From contig PXBD01000032.1 in the NCBI GenBank assembly GCA_003565625.1, positions 58,607-122,606 of the forward strand: a stretch of DNA of 64,000 nt, in the 5' to 3' direction. Under the pieces are notes generated by a model. That model saw only the letters and a program-made list of their open reading frames with translations, had not been told where the DNA came from and made no database searches. Origin of the DNA: Gammaproteobacteria bacterium (lineage in GTDB: Bacteria; Pseudomonadota; Gammaproteobacteria; Xanthomonadales; Wenzhouxiangellaceae). The translations under genes and the position numbers were made by a program. Shown here one piece after another: positions 1 to 9,020 of the stretch. Every line of letters starts with the position of its first letter. The stretch's first letter is position 1.

Positions 1-695
1 TCTGGCATTGGTTTGATCAGTATCTGCAGCAGCCGCTGACCCGGATCGATTGGCAGCGCCTGGGCCGGATCAATCTCACCGAATACACCCACCTGATCCT
101 GCCCGACGGCAGCTATTCGATGCTGCCTGAAGAAGCTGCAGATCAACTGGCGGAATTTGTCCGCGCTGGCGGGGTTGTGCTGGCGGCCCGGCGCGCGGCT
201 GCCTGGGTGGAAACGCTGCCGCTGGGCTGGGAGCTGGTCGAGCCGGATGCGGCTGAAGACGAGGCCATGGAGCCGTCGGAACGTCGCCCCTACGAGGCCT
301 TTGAGCTCGACCGCGCGCGCGAGCTGATCGGCGGCAGTGTCCTGGGGGTGGAGCTTGACGTGTCGCATCCCCTGGCCTTTGGCTACACGCGCGAGGAATT
401 GCCGGTGATGCGCCGGGGACGACACCTGCTCCAGGCGGCGACCAATCGCTATTCCAGCGTGGCGGTCTACAGCGACGAGGTGCGCTTGTCCGGCTACTTG
501 GGAGAATCCAATCGCGAGCGTCTGGCCGGCACACCGGCCTTGAGCCTGACGCGTCATGGCCGCGGCGCGGTCGTGCGCATGGCCGATGACTACCTGTTCC
601 GCGGCTACTGGCCGGGAACCGAGCGGCTGTTTGCCAATGCCTTGTACTTCAGCCGGATCGTCGGACCGACCCGGTTGCCCTCGGAAGAGGACTGA
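1..695 (+). CDS. Partial M14-family zinc carboxypeptidase-like protein, C-terminal part
   Basis: This reading frame is open from the window edge (first full codon at base 3) to the TGA at 693-695, so only the last ~230 residues are present. The visible part has a glutamine amidotransferase-like look: a segment LILPDGSY, then a helix and strand with GGVVLAARR, and later HPLAFGY. This matches the C-terminal region that follows the peptidase domain in large bacterial M14 metallopeptidases. The zinc-binding catalytic residues would lie upstream of the window and cannot be checked. The frame ends 20 bp before the convergent fnr gene. The family call is from general resemblance only; a different two-domain peptidase or ThuA-like protein is possible. 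Confidence 0.5.
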   Translation, partial: WHWFDQYLQQPLTRIDWQRLGRINLTEYTHLILPDGSYSMLPEEAADQLAEFVRAGGVVLAARRAAAWVETLPLGWELVEPDAAEDEAMEPSERRPYEAFELDRARELIGGSVLGVELDVSHPLAFGYTREELPVMRRGRHLLQAATNRYSSVAVYSDEVRLSGYLGESNRERLAGTPALSLTRHGRGAVVRMADDYLFRGYWPGTERLFANALYFSRIVGPTRLPSEED

Positions 696-714
696 TAAGA
701 GGGGATGGGCAGGG

Positions 715-1476
715 TCAGCCGGTGGCTTGACGCCGGCCGACCTCGTCGGCCTTCATGGCCATTTCTTCCAGCACCGACCGGTTGAGCACGCGCACCAGTT
801 TGCCGCGGACCTCGATCACCTCCTCGCGCTGCATGGCGCTCAGGGTGCGCGAGACCGTTTCGATGGTCAGGCCAAGATAGTTGGCGATGTCACGCCGGTC
901 CATGGTCAGGCGGAACTGATCCGGATCCTGGTTGCGGCGCGCCAGCCGCCGGGACATGCTCATCAGGAACAAGGCCACCCGGGTGCGGGCGTCGAGACGT
1001 CCCACGACCAGCAGCAGTTCGCGTGTTTCGGCCATTTCCTCCGACAGCAGCCGCAGCATGACCTGGTTGAGCTTGGGGCTGGTTTTGAGCATGCTGACGA
1101 AATCCTTGAACGGAATTTCGCAGGTGCGGCTGTCTTCCAGGGCAACGGCGAAGCCCGGGTGACGCTCGCCGGAGATTGCGTCGAGCCCGATGATTTCGCC
1201 GGGGAGGTAGAACGCAGAGACGATTTCATCGCCTTCCTGGGACAGTTGGTAGGCCTTGACCGAGCCGGATCGAACGACTGAAACCGTTTTCGCCGTCTGG
1301 CCACCGTGGAACAGATGGTCGCTGCGTTCCACCGGCTGCTGGCGCTTGAGAACACGGTTGATCTCTTCGCGCTCCTCGGCAGAGACGTCGTGGGCGAAAC
1401 ACAGACTGAACATGGAGCAGTCGTCGCACGAAGTCTCTTTCTGGCCGATTTCCGAAATTTTCGGCTTATCGCTCAC
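715..1476 (-). CDS. fnr: FNR/ANR-type oxygen-sensing transcriptional regulator
   Basis: This 253-aa protein is of the CRP/FNR superfamily. The N-terminal cluster has Cys17, Cys20 and Cys26, and a further Cys119 sits in the effector domain. This is the four-cysteine pattern that holds the oxygen-labile [4Fe-4S] cluster in E. coli FNR. The C-terminal helix-turn-helix has ETVSR (Glu206, Ser209, Arg210), the FNR recognition residues for TTGAT half-sites. The start is GTG with a GGAG seven bases upstream. By family knowledge it dimerises without oxygen and activates microaerobic genes. Two perfect FNR boxes in this window, before hemN and ccoN, fit that role. It lies just downstream of hemN but has its own promoter and is separated by a terminator-like hairpin. 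Confidence 0.93.
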   Translation of the reverse strand: MSDKPKISEIGQKETSCDDCSMFSLCFAHDVSAEEREEINRVLKRQQPVERSDHLFHGGQTAKTVSVVRSGSVKAYQLSQEGDEIVSAFYLPGEIIGLDAISGERHPGFAVALEDSRTCEIPFKDFVSMLKTSPKLNQVMLRLLSEEMAETRELLLVVGRLDARTRVALFLMSMSRRLARRNQDPDQFRLTMDRRDIANYLGLTIETVSRTLSAMQREEVIEVRGKLVRVLNRSVLEEMAMKADEVGRRQATG

Positions 1477-1500
1477 GCATCCACTCCAACTCGATCCATG

Positions 1501-1535
1501 GAGGAGGAGTATATCAGCAGTCGGTCACTTTCCAA
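1501..1535 (-). promoter_or_regulatory. Candidate promoter of fnr
   Basis: On the minus strand a -35-like TTGGAA (1530-1535) is followed after 16 bp by TATACT (1508-1513), a good -10. Predicted initiation is near 1501, 25 bp before the GTG start. No FNR half-site pair is visible here, so autoregulation is not evident. Confidence 0.5.
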
Positions 1536-1563
1536 GCAAAACCCGTGATTACCGCATCACGGG
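1534..1563 (-). terminator. Rho-independent terminator of hemN
   Basis: Directly after the hemN stop, the minus strand has the perfect 8-bp stem CCCGTGAT/ATCACGGG (1542-1563) with a 6-nt loop. It is followed by TTTTGCTT. It separates hemN from fnr. Confidence 0.75.
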
Positions 1564-1567
1564 TCCA

Positions 1568-2962
1568 CTACACAATGCGAGAAAATCGACCCTGCTGTTC
1601 GCGGTTGGGCACCAGGTAGGCGTCAAAGACCTTGGCGATGGCGCGCAGGAACATCAGTCCGGCCGCGGTCACCCGGAAGCCACCTGGCTGCCATTCGATC
1701 AGGCCGTCGTCGGCAAGAGGCTCCAGGCGTTCCAGTTCCGCGCTGAAATAGCTGCGGAACGACATCTGGAAAAATCGCTCGACCTCCTGGTAGACCAGTT
1801 CCCCGGTGCACATTACCCGCTCGATGATGTCGGCCCGCACCCGGTCATCGGTGGTCCGCGTCAGCCCGCGGCAGGTGGCTGGCTGGCCCTGTTCGACAGC
1901 CATTCGCCAGTCCTGCAGCTTGCGCTGGTTCTGGGCAAAACTGTCGCCGATCTGGCTGATGGCGCTGGGGCCGAAGCTGATCAGGTCAAGGCCGCCGTGG
2001 GTGGAGTAGCCCTGGAAATTTCGCACCAGGGTGCCGTTGGCGCGTGCCTGAACCATGGAATCGCCCGGCAGCGCGAAGTGGTCCATGCCGATGAATTCGT
2101 AGCCTGAATCCAGCAACCGGCTCAAGGTATTGCGGAAGATGGCCAGCTTGGTCGAGGGCGTTGGCAGTTGGTCGTTCTGAATCCGGGTCTGGCCTTTGAA
2201 CAAGTGCGGCAGATGGGCGTAGTTGAACAGCGATAACCGGTCGGGCTTCAGGCTGAGCATGATTTCCACGGTCTGGGCGAACCCGGTGGTGGTCTGGAGC
2301 GGCAGGCCGTAGATCAGATCCACGCTGATGGAATCGAAACCAACCGCCCGGGCCGCGCCAATGGTGGCGCTGACAACGGCGGTATCGTGCACCCGGTTGA
2401 CAGCCTGCTGCACCGCCGGATCAAGATCCTGCACGCCGATGGAGATGCGGTTGAAGCCGATTTCATGCAGGCGTTTGATGCCGGCCGGGTCGACCGTGCG
2501 CGGATCGACCTCCAGCCCCAGTTCGCCGTCACGGGCGAAGCGGAACCGGGAACGAAGCAGATCCATCAGGTGCGCAAGTTGGTCCACACTCAGAAACGTG
2601 GGTGTGCCGCCGCCCAGATGCAGCTGGCGTATCCTGCGGTCGGCATCGAAGCGTGGCGCAATCAGATCCAGTTCGCGTTCCAGGGTGGCCAGAAATTCAT
2701 CACCAGCGCTTGGCGAGCGCGTGATGACCCGGTTGCAGCCGCAGTAAAAACACGGGCTGGAGCAGAACGGGACGTGCACATACAGCGACAGGTCAGGCGG
2801 TATCGGCAGCCGGTTGCTTTCATCAATGGCGCCGAGCAAAGCTTCCGGGCCGAAGCGGTCGCTGAACTGCACCGCGGTCGGGTAAGAGGTATAGCGCGGC
2901 CCTTCGCCGCCGTAGCGCTCGATCAGGTCGAGGTCGAAAGTGGGGCGTAGAAGTTCCGACAT
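1568..2962 (-). CDS. hemN: Oxygen-independent coproporphyrinogen III oxidase (radical SAM)
   Basis: This 464-aa protein decarboxylates coproporphyrinogen III to protoporphyrinogen IX without oxygen, for haem synthesis under microaerobic or anaerobic conditions. The radical-SAM cluster motif is visible as PFCSSPCFYCGC with Cys67, Cys71 and Cys74, plus the extra Cys76 typical of true HemN. GGGTPT follows as the SAM-binding glycine motif. The N-terminus with RYTSYPTA is characteristic of HemN rather than of the HemW paralogues. I chose ATG at 2962 because family homology begins there; longer open frame upstream is intergenic. A perfect FNR box lies 70 bp upstream and a terminator follows the stop. 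Its product supplies haem to the nearby cbb3 oxidase. Confidence 0.95.
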   Translation of the reverse strand: MSELLRPTFDLDLIERYGGEGPRYTSYPTAVQFSDRFGPEALLGAIDESNRLPIPPDLSLYVHVPFCSSPCFYCGCNRVITRSPSAGDEFLATLERELDLIAPRFDADRRIRQLHLGGGTPTFLSVDQLAHLMDLLRSRFRFARDGELGLEVDPRTVDPAGIKRLHEIGFNRISIGVQDLDPAVQQAVNRVHDTAVVSATIGAARAVGFDSISVDLIYGLPLQTTTGFAQTVEIMLSLKPDRLSLFNYAHLPHLFKGQTRIQNDQLPTPSTKLAIFRNTLSRLLDSGYEFIGMDHFALPGDSMVQARANGTLVRNFQGYSTHGGLDLISFGPSAISQIGDSFAQNQRKLQDWRMAVEQGQPATCRGLTRTTDDRVRADIIERVMCTGELVYQEVERFFQMSFRSYFSAELERLEPLADDGLIEWQPGGFRVTAAGLMFLRAIAKVFDAYLVPNREQQGRFSRIV

Positions 2963-3031
2963 CAGATGGTTCCCCGGTAAAACACCTTTGTAGATGAGAT
3001 GGAAGCTTAGCGCTCTGCTGCCCGGGGTGAT

Positions 3032-3045
3032 TTGATCAGTATCAA
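3032..3045 (-). promoter_or_regulatory. FNR box upstream of hemN
   Basis: TTGATCAGTATCAA is a perfect match to TTGAT-N4-ATCAA. It lies between hemN (start 2962) and the divergent S9 peptidase gene (start 3104). With FNR centred at -41.5, hemN transcription would begin near 2997, leaving a short leader; a weak -10 (TAAGCT, 3004-3009) fits. It is palindromic, so it could also act on the divergent gene. Confidence 0.85.
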
Positions 3046-3103
3046 TAAGCGCGGCCAATCTGATAAATTGATGCGTTCTAGCCGTTGCACCAAGGAAAAA
3101 CGC

Positions 3104-5608
3104 ATGCCTGATGCCTTGCGACCCAGCGCGGTTCTCGCTGTTGTATTGTGGCTGTGGTGGTCGCCACCGGCCTGGTCTGCACCAGACGTTGCCGTCGACA
3201 GCGTCCTGGCGCTTACGCCTTTGACGGTCGTTCTCGATGGTCATGACCACGGCGCCAAGGCTGCTGACATTCGCCGCGCCCTGGTCATGCAGCTTGCCCG
3301 CAACGGTCTGCCGGAGCCGGGTGATGAGGTCAGCCTGTTCGGTCACAGTGCCCAGTGGGATGCGCTTGAACTGGCTGTGATCGCCGAGCCTTCGAGCCCG
3401 GCGCTGTGGGTGTTTCACCTTGAAGCGGAGCGATTCGTGCGCGGTCATTTGGCGATGTCCGGCCTGGTCGCGCCGGAGCTTTGGCTGGACGGCGAGCGCC
3501 GGACATTCGAGGATGACCGCAGCGCCCTGGACCTGGCTGCCGGCACCCACACCGTGTGGCTGATTCACCACGGCGTGGAGCCGGAAACGGTACCCGAGCT
3601 GCGCTGGATCGGACGCGCCGGGCACGATCGGGTCAGCCCTCACCTCGAGCCGCGACGGCGGGTGTCGGCGCGCTTGCTGACCAATGCCGAAACGGCAGGG
3701 TCGCTGGCGCTTTCGCCTGACGGACGCTACCTGGCGGTGGGTTTCCAGGCCCGCAATGATGCAGCCGACCTGGACCTGGCGCGGGTCGAGGTTCGTGACC
3801 TTGTGCAGGATCGGATCGTGCGCCAGTGGACGTCCTCACCGCCGCGCAGCCTGGCCTGGAGCCCGGGTGGAGAGCAATTGGCCGTGCACGAAGGCGACAA
3901 TCTGTGGCTGCATGATCTCGCCAGCGGCCAGGCGCGCCTGGTGCTGGCCAACCACGAACGCATCGGCAGCTGGCGCTGGCATCCGGACGGGGCCTCGATC
4001 CTGTTTGCCTGGACCGACCCCTACGAGTCGACCAACCCGAAACGCCGGCGACTGCGTTCGCTGGAAGACCGCTGGGGGACTTTCCGCGACAACACGCAAG
4101 TTTTCCAGGTCGATGCCGAAAGCGGTCTGATTCGGCCGCTCACGACTTCTGAGGTTTCGGTCAACCTGCTTGATGTGCATCCGGATGGCGACCGCCTGTT
4201 GCTCTCGGAGCGAGTCATTGACTACGCGGAACCGCCGCACAGTCTGTTTCGCCTGTTCGAGTTGGATCTGGACACGCTTGAACAGCGCGAAATCGGCCGC
4301 TATCGCCAGCTCAATGCTGTCCTGTTCGCCGACGACGGCTACTGGCTGCTGGCCGGGCCTGGTCTGGCCCAGGGCGATGGGGCGACCAGCGCTGGAGAAC
4401 TCACGCCCAACGAGTACGACACCCAGCTGTATGCCTTGAGCGCCGATGGCGCCAGTGCACGCAGCCTCAGCCGGGATTTCGACCCGGCCTTCGGCAGCAT
4501 GCACCGCCTGCCCGACGGTGATCTGCTGTTGTCGGCGACCTGGGGCGAGAGCGTGGCGCTGGTGCGCTACCGGGTCAGAGACGGAGAGTTTCAGCGCCTC
4601 GATACCGGGCTCGAGGTCATGGAGCAGTTCGTTGCCAGCCAGGGCGAGGCCCCGGTTGTGGTCGTTCGCGGCACCGACGTCGCCGCCCCGCAGCGGCTGC
4701 ACCGGATCGATCTGGCGGCCAACCGGCCGGAACTGCTGCACGACAGCCGTGCCCAGGAGTATGCCGGGGTCCGGTTCGGCCCGGTTCGTCCCTGGTCGTT
4801 TGTCAACGCCGCCGGAGACAACATCGAGGGCCGCTACTACCTGCCGCCCGGCTTCGACCCCGACCAGTCCTATCCGCTGATCGTTTATTACTACGGTGGC
4901 ACCACCCCGGTCAATCGCCAGTTTACCGGCCGCTACCCGTTCCACCTGTGGGCGGCCAAGGGTTACGTGGTTTACGTGCTCCAGCCGCGTGGCACCATCG
5001 GTTATGGACAGACCTTCTCGGCTCTGCACGTCAATGCCTGGGGGCGGTACACGGCCGAGGACATCATCGAGGGCACCGATCGGTTTGTCGAAGCCCACCC
5101 GTTCATCGACGCCGAGCGCGTTGGCAATATCGGCGCCAGCTACGGTGGCTTCATGACCATGCATCTGGCCACGCTCACCGATCGCTATGCCGCCTCGATT
5201 TCGCACGCCGGCATCAGCGCGCTGACCTCCTACTGGGGTCAGGGCTGGTGGGGCTACGGCTACTCGGGTATTGCCAGCCGCGGCTCGTTTCCCTGGAACA
5301 ATCCGGAGCTCTACGTTGGCCAGAGCCCGGTGTATTCGGCGGATCGCATCACCACGCCGCTGTTGCTGGTCACCGGAGATTCCGACACCAACGTGCCGCC
5401 CGGCGAAAGCCACAACATGTTCACCGCGCTCCAGTTGCTTGGGCGCGAGGTTGAACTGGTCGAATTTCCCGGCCAGGATCACTGGATCATCGACCGCGAG
5501 CAACGTTACGTGTGGTGGGACACCATGCTGGCCTGGTTCGACAAGTGGCTCAAGGATGAGCCCGAATGGTGGTACCACCTCTACCCGGAAACCGCACCGG
5601 AGGAGTGA
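3104..5608 (+). CDS. Exported S9-family prolyl oligopeptidase-like serine peptidase
   Basis: This 834-aa protein begins with a signal peptide (residues 1-24, ending WSA). A long beta-propeller-like region follows, with repeated WSPGG/WHPDG/SPDG strand motifs, then a C-terminal alpha/beta hydrolase domain. Catalytic elements are visible: the nucleophile elbow GASYGG, the acid in GDSDTNVPP, and the histidine in GQDHWI, in the S9 order. It is expected to cleave peptides in the periplasm. I chose ATG 3104, preceded by AAGGAA, rather than the longer frame that begins inside the FNR box. It is transcribed divergently from hemN and probably alone. Confidence 0.85.
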   Translation: MPDALRPSAVLAVVLWLWWSPPAWSAPDVAVDSVLALTPLTVVLDGHDHGAKAADIRRALVMQLARNGLPEPGDEVSLFGHSAQWDALELAVIAEPSSPALWVFHLEAERFVRGHLAMSGLVAPELWLDGERRTFEDDRSALDLAAGTHTVWLIHHGVEPETVPELRWIGRAGHDRVSPHLEPRRRVSARLLTNAETAGSLALSPDGRYLAVGFQARNDAADLDLARVEVRDLVQDRIVRQWTSSPPRSLAWSPGGEQLAVHEGDNLWLHDLASGQARLVLANHERIGSWRWHPDGASILFAWTDPYESTNPKRRRLRSLEDRWGTFRDNTQVFQVDAESGLIRPLTTSEVSVNLLDVHPDGDRLLLSERVIDYAEPPHSLFRLFELDLDTLEQREIGRYRQLNAVLFADDGYWLLAGPGLAQGDGATSAGELTPNEYDTQLYALSADGASARSLSRDFDPAFGSMHRLPDGDLLLSATWGESVALVRYRVRDGEFQRLDTGLEVMEQFVASQGEAPVVVVRGTDVAAPQRLHRIDLAANRPELLHDSRAQEYAGVRFGPVRPWSFVNAAGDNIEGRYYLPPGFDPDQSYPLIVYYYGGTTPVNRQFTGRYPFHLWAAKGYVVYVLQPRGTIGYGQTFSALHVNAWGRYTAEDIIEGTDRFVEAHPFIDAERVGNIGASYGGFMTMHLATLTDRYAASISHAGISALTSYWGQGWWGYGYSGIASRGSFPWNNPELYVGQSPVYSADRITTPLLLVTGDSDTNVPPGESHNMFTALQLLGREVELVEFPGQDHWIIDREQRYVWWDTMLAWFDKWLKDEPEWWYHLYPETAPEE

Positions 5609-5638
5609 ATTTCTGCCCAAGCCATCAGGCGATCTGGC

Positions 5639-6355
5639 TCAGTGCGTGGTTACGCAGTCGGCGACGAAGTGCATCCAGGGATGGTCGATGAGATGGGCTA
5701 GCCAGGGACCAATGGCGACCAGGATTCCGGTCACGGCCATCAGGGTGGCCGCCACATAGCGGAGGCTGCGCCGGTTGACCGCCGAGCGGGCCTTGAGTGC
5801 GGCCAGGCCGGTGCCTAGCAGCAGGGGCACGGTGCCGATGCCGAAAGCGATCACCATGGCGGTGGTCGCCAGCGGGTCGGCCAGCAGCACGGCGGCGGCA
5901 ACCACCGAGTACAGCAGACCGCACGGCAGCAGGCCCCACAGCAGGCCCAGACCGAGGGCGTTATCCAGCGACTTCACCGGCAGGAAGCGGCCGAGCAAGG
6001 GAATGAGTTTTTGCGTCAGTGGTTTGGCCAGCTCTCCGGCTCGGTCGCGGAAGCGGCCGGGCAGGGCAATGTAGAGCGCCATCACCACCAGCAGGCCACC
6101 GAGCAGAAAGCGCATCAGGGTGGGGGCGCGGTCCGGCATGAGTGTTGCTGGCAGCAGGCCAATGGCGGTCGCAATCAGCGCGATCCCCAGGTAGCTGGCA
6201 ATCCTGCCGACATGGAACCCGGTGGCCAGCCATGGCCGGTCGCCGGGCAACTGGGCATGCAACAGACCGGCGATGCCGCCGCACATCCCCAGGCAATGGG
6301 TGGATCCGAACAGGCCGGCCAGAAAGCCGGCCAGCAGCGCCGCTTCGGGTGTCAT
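5639..6355 (-). CDS. TauE/SafE (UreH-domain) membrane protein of the cbb3 cluster
   Basis: This 238-aa polytopic membrane protein has about six hydrophobic segments. The N-terminal GLFGSTHCLGMCGGI is the signature of the UreH/SafE-like family often found last in cco clusters. A copper or metal transport role in oxidase assembly is proposed for relatives, but is inferred here. Its ATG overlaps the ccoS stop by 4 bp, so it is translationally coupled and is probably the last gene of the ccoN operon. The intergenic space to the convergent S9 peptidase gene is only 30 bp. Confidence 0.85.
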   Translation of the reverse strand: MTPEAALLAGFLAGLFGSTHCLGMCGGIAGLLHAQLPGDRPWLATGFHVGRIASYLGIALIATAIGLLPATLMPDRAPTLMRFLLGGLLVVMALYIALPGRFRDRAGELAKPLTQKLIPLLGRFLPVKSLDNALGLGLLWGLLPCGLLYSVVAAAVLLADPLATTAMVIAFGIGTVPLLLGTGLAALKARSAVNRRSLRYVAATLMAVTGILVAIGPWLAHLIDHPWMHFVADCVTTH

Positions 6356-6537
6356 CCCTGCTTGGAATCCGGATCGGTGCTGTCCGGTTTCGAGTCGGCC
6401 TCATCCTCATCGAGGATGTCCAGGGCCGGCGTGTCGAGATCGTCGAACTGATCATTGCGCACGGCCCAGAAGAAAAACGCAATCGCCAGCACCATCAGAA
6501 TGATCGACAGTGGAATCAGAACGTAGATGATGTTCAT
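6352..6537 (-). CDS. ccoS: cbb3-type cytochrome oxidase assembly protein CcoS
   Basis: This 61-aa protein has one N-terminal transmembrane helix (residues 4-25) followed by FFFWAVRNDQFDDLDTPA, the CcoS signature, and an acidic tail. CcoS is needed for cofactor insertion into the cbb3 oxidase. The start at 6537 overlaps the ccoI stop by ATGA, and its own stop overlaps the next gene in the same way. The reading frame is open further upstream but only as a shadow of ccoI. Confidence 0.93.
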   Translation of the reverse strand: MNIIYVLIPLSIILMVLAIAFFFWAVRNDQFDDLDTPALDILDEDEADSKPDSTDPDSKQG

Positions 6538-9020
6538 GTACTGGCCGCCGGCCGCGACGGCATGGGCTCGATGGGGTGAGCGCCGGTGGCTGTTTTGCGC
6601 GGGCGCTGTTGCCGGGCCAGGCGCTGGCCGTTGAGAACCACCAGCAGGCTGGAGGCCGACATGCCAATGGCGGCCAGCCACGGCGGCACGAAGCCGGCGG
6701 CGGCAAAGGGCAAGGCGGTGATGTTGTAGGAAAAGGCCCAAGCCAGGTTCTGGCGCACGATACGGCGCACCCGCGGCGCCAGCCCGAATGCCGCGCTGAC
6801 CCGGCTCAAGTCCTTGCCCGTGATTACCAGGTCGGCCTGGGTGCGGGCGATATCGGCGCCTTCGGACAGGGCCAGCGAAACGTCGGCTCCGGCCAGCACG
6901 GGGGCGTCGTTGATCCCGTCGCCTACCATGGCCACGCGCTTTCCAGCGGCCTGCAGCGAGCGCACCAGTTCCAGCTTGTCGGCCGGTGAGCAGGCTGCGC
7001 GGGTATGTTCGATGCCCAGTTCCCGGGCCACTGCATCGACGTTTTCGGACCGATCGCCGGAGGCCAGCCAGACGGTCAGCCCGGCTGCCTTGAGTTCAGC
7101 AATCAACTCATGCGCGCCGTCGCGCAAGGGGCTGTCGACCCGGAACCAGGCCAGCAACTGTGCGCGCGAAGCCAGCGCGATCCACTGGCCGTCGCCGGGC
7201 TCGACCGGCACCTCGCCCAGCCATTCGGCCACGAAAGCCGGTTTACCGAGCCGGTAGTCCACGCCGTGCTGGCGACCGGCGACGCCGGCGGCGGTCACCA
7301 CCTCGGCCTGGTCGATGGCCGCACCGTCGTCGAAGCGGGCAAACGCGGTTGCGACCGGGTGGCGGCTGACCCGCTCCAGGCGACCGGCGAGCAGGCGCGC
7401 GCGGTCGTCGTCGATGCCATCGACAACCCGGACCTCGGCCACGCGCATGTCGGGGCGGGTCAGGGTGCCGGTCTTGTCCAGCACCACGTGGCTGATTTTC
7501 GGCAACAGCTCCAGCGTGTCGGGGCGGCTGATCAACACGCCCAGGCGAGCGAAACCGCGCGCGGCTGCGGCCAGCGCTACCGGGGTACCCAAGGCCAGTG
7601 CGCATGGGCACGACACCACCAGTACGGCCAGCACCACCGGCAGCGAGCGCGACGGATCAATCTGCCACCAGACCATGCCGGCGACCGCGGCCCCGGTCAG
7701 GACGAAAGCCACGAACCAGGAGGCCAGGTGGTCGGCCATCCGTGCCATGCGCGGCTTGAAGGTCCGGGCCTGGTCGAGCAGGCGCACGATGCCCGACAGC
7801 ACGGTGGCCTGACCCAGGTTTTCGATGGCCAGGGTCATTTGGCCGTCGCGCACCAGGCTGCCTGCGAGAACCCGTTCACCGGCACTGCGGCGGCGCGGAA
7901 TCGATTCACCCGACAACAGCGACTCGTCGACCATCACCGTGCCCGACTCGATCACGCCGTCGGCCGGCACGGTTTCGCCGGCGCTGACCTGCAGGCGGTC
8001 CCCGGCGGCCAGTTCGATCAGGGCGACCATTTCGCTGCCGCCTTCGGTCAAGCGTCGGGCCTGGACCGGCAGCGACCGAGCCAGGGCCGACTGCAGCTGG
8101 CCGGCGTTCTGGCGTGCCACCAGCACCGCGTAGCGGCCCAGCAGCAAAAAGAAGATAAACATCACCACCGAGTCGAAGTAGACATCCCCCTGGCCGAACA
8201 AGGTGATGAAGACGCTTGAAAACAGGGCCAGCAGCATGGCGGCGGCCACCGGCACATCCATACCCATGCGCCCTTGCCTGAGCGTGCGCCAGGCCGATGT
8301 ATAGAAAATCTGGCCTGCGTACAGGCACACCGGCACCGCCACCACCATGGAAATGAGCACAAAGAAGCGCTCGGTCTGGGCGTCGAGTCCCTGCCAGGCT
8401 CCGATGTACTTCGACAAGGCGAAGCTCATGACCTGCATCATGCCCAGACCGGCCACGACAATGTATTTCAGCATCTGGCGCCGTTCGGACTGATTGCGCG
8501 CCACGCCCGCCTCGGGCGAATCCAGGTGGGGGCGGTAGCCCAGGGTGGCCAGGCGGGCCGCGATCTCGCTCAGCGGCGTACGCTCGGAATCAAAGCGCAG
8601 GTGAGCACGACCATCGGCTACGTCCACGCGCAACTCGGCGACGCCGTCGAGACTGCCGACAAAACGCTGGATCAGCCAGGCGCAGGCCGCGCAATGAACG
8701 TTCTCCAGCACCAGGCTCAGGCGCAGCAGACCATCGCAGTCGGCATGCCCGTAATGTTCGCGCACGGCCGGGCGATCCCAGGCCAGAAAGTCCCGTGCGC
8801 TCGCTTCGGCCGCCCCTTCCGGCCTCTCGGGCAAGGCATCGCGGAAATCGTAGTATCGGGTCAGACCAGCCGAGTCGATCAGGGTCGCCACGGTCTGGCA
8901 GCCATGGCAGCACATGGCGCGCGCCCGGCCGCCGATGTCGGCCTGGATCTCCACACCCGCCGGGATGGCTTCTCCGCAGTGCCAGCAGCCACCGTGCTCG
9001 TGCCGGTCTGTCTGGGTCAT
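6534..9020 (-). CDS. ccoI: Copper-transporting P1B-type ATPase CcoI
   Basis: This 828-aa P-type ATPase, by family knowledge, exports copper for insertion into the CcoN binuclear centre. It has an N-terminal cysteine-rich segment (CWHCGEA and CCHGCQ), a heavy-metal-associated domain with CAACAW, and multiple membrane helices. The intramembrane CPC sits in VVSCPCALALGTP, the phosphorylation site in DKTGTLT, and the hinge in GDGINDAP. The size and the cysteine-rich N-terminus fit CcoI/FixI rather than housekeeping CopA. It overlaps ccoH upstream and ccoS downstream by 4 bp each. Confidence 0.94.
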   Translation of the reverse strand: MTQTDRHEHGGCWHCGEAIPAGVEIQADIGGRARAMCCHGCQTVATLIDSAGLTRYYDFRDALPERPEGAAEASARDFLAWDRPAVREHYGHADCDGLLRLSLVLENVHCAACAWLIQRFVGSLDGVAELRVDVADGRAHLRFDSERTPLSEIAARLATLGYRPHLDSPEAGVARNQSERRQMLKYIVVAGLGMMQVMSFALSKYIGAWQGLDAQTERFFVLISMVVAVPVCLYAGQIFYTSAWRTLRQGRMGMDVPVAAAMLLALFSSVFITLFGQGDVYFDSVVMFIFFLLLGRYAVLVARQNAGQLQSALARSLPVQARRLTEGGSEMVALIELAAGDRLQVSAGETVPADGVIESGTVMVDESLLSGESIPRRRSAGERVLAGSLVRDGQMTLAIENLGQATVLSGIVRLLDQARTFKPRMARMADHLASWFVAFVLTGAAVAGMVWWQIDPSRSLPVVLAVLVVSCPCALALGTPVALAAAARGFARLGVLISRPDTLELLPKISHVVLDKTGTLTRPDMRVAEVRVVDGIDDDRARLLAGRLERVSRHPVATAFARFDDGAAIDQAEVVTAAGVAGRQHGVDYRLGKPAFVAEWLGEVPVEPGDGQWIALASRAQLLAWFRVDSPLRDGAHELIAELKAAGLTVWLASGDRSENVDAVARELGIEHTRAACSPADKLELVRSLQAAGKRVAMVGDGINDAPVLAGADVSLALSEGADIARTQADLVITGKDLSRVSAAFGLAPRVRRIVRQNLAWAFSYNITALPFAAAGFVPPWLAAIGMSASSLLVVLNGQRLARQQRPRKTATGAHPIEPMPSRPAAST

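Noticed and set aside
12..26. FNR-like sequence TTGATCAGTATC near the window start
   Set aside because: It lies inside the coding sequence of the peptidase-like gene, one half-site is incomplete, and no gene starts nearby.
3836..5620. 594-aa open frame opposite the S9 peptidase
   Set aside because: It is antisense to a well-supported gene, has no recognisable motif, and long antisense frames are expected at this GC content.
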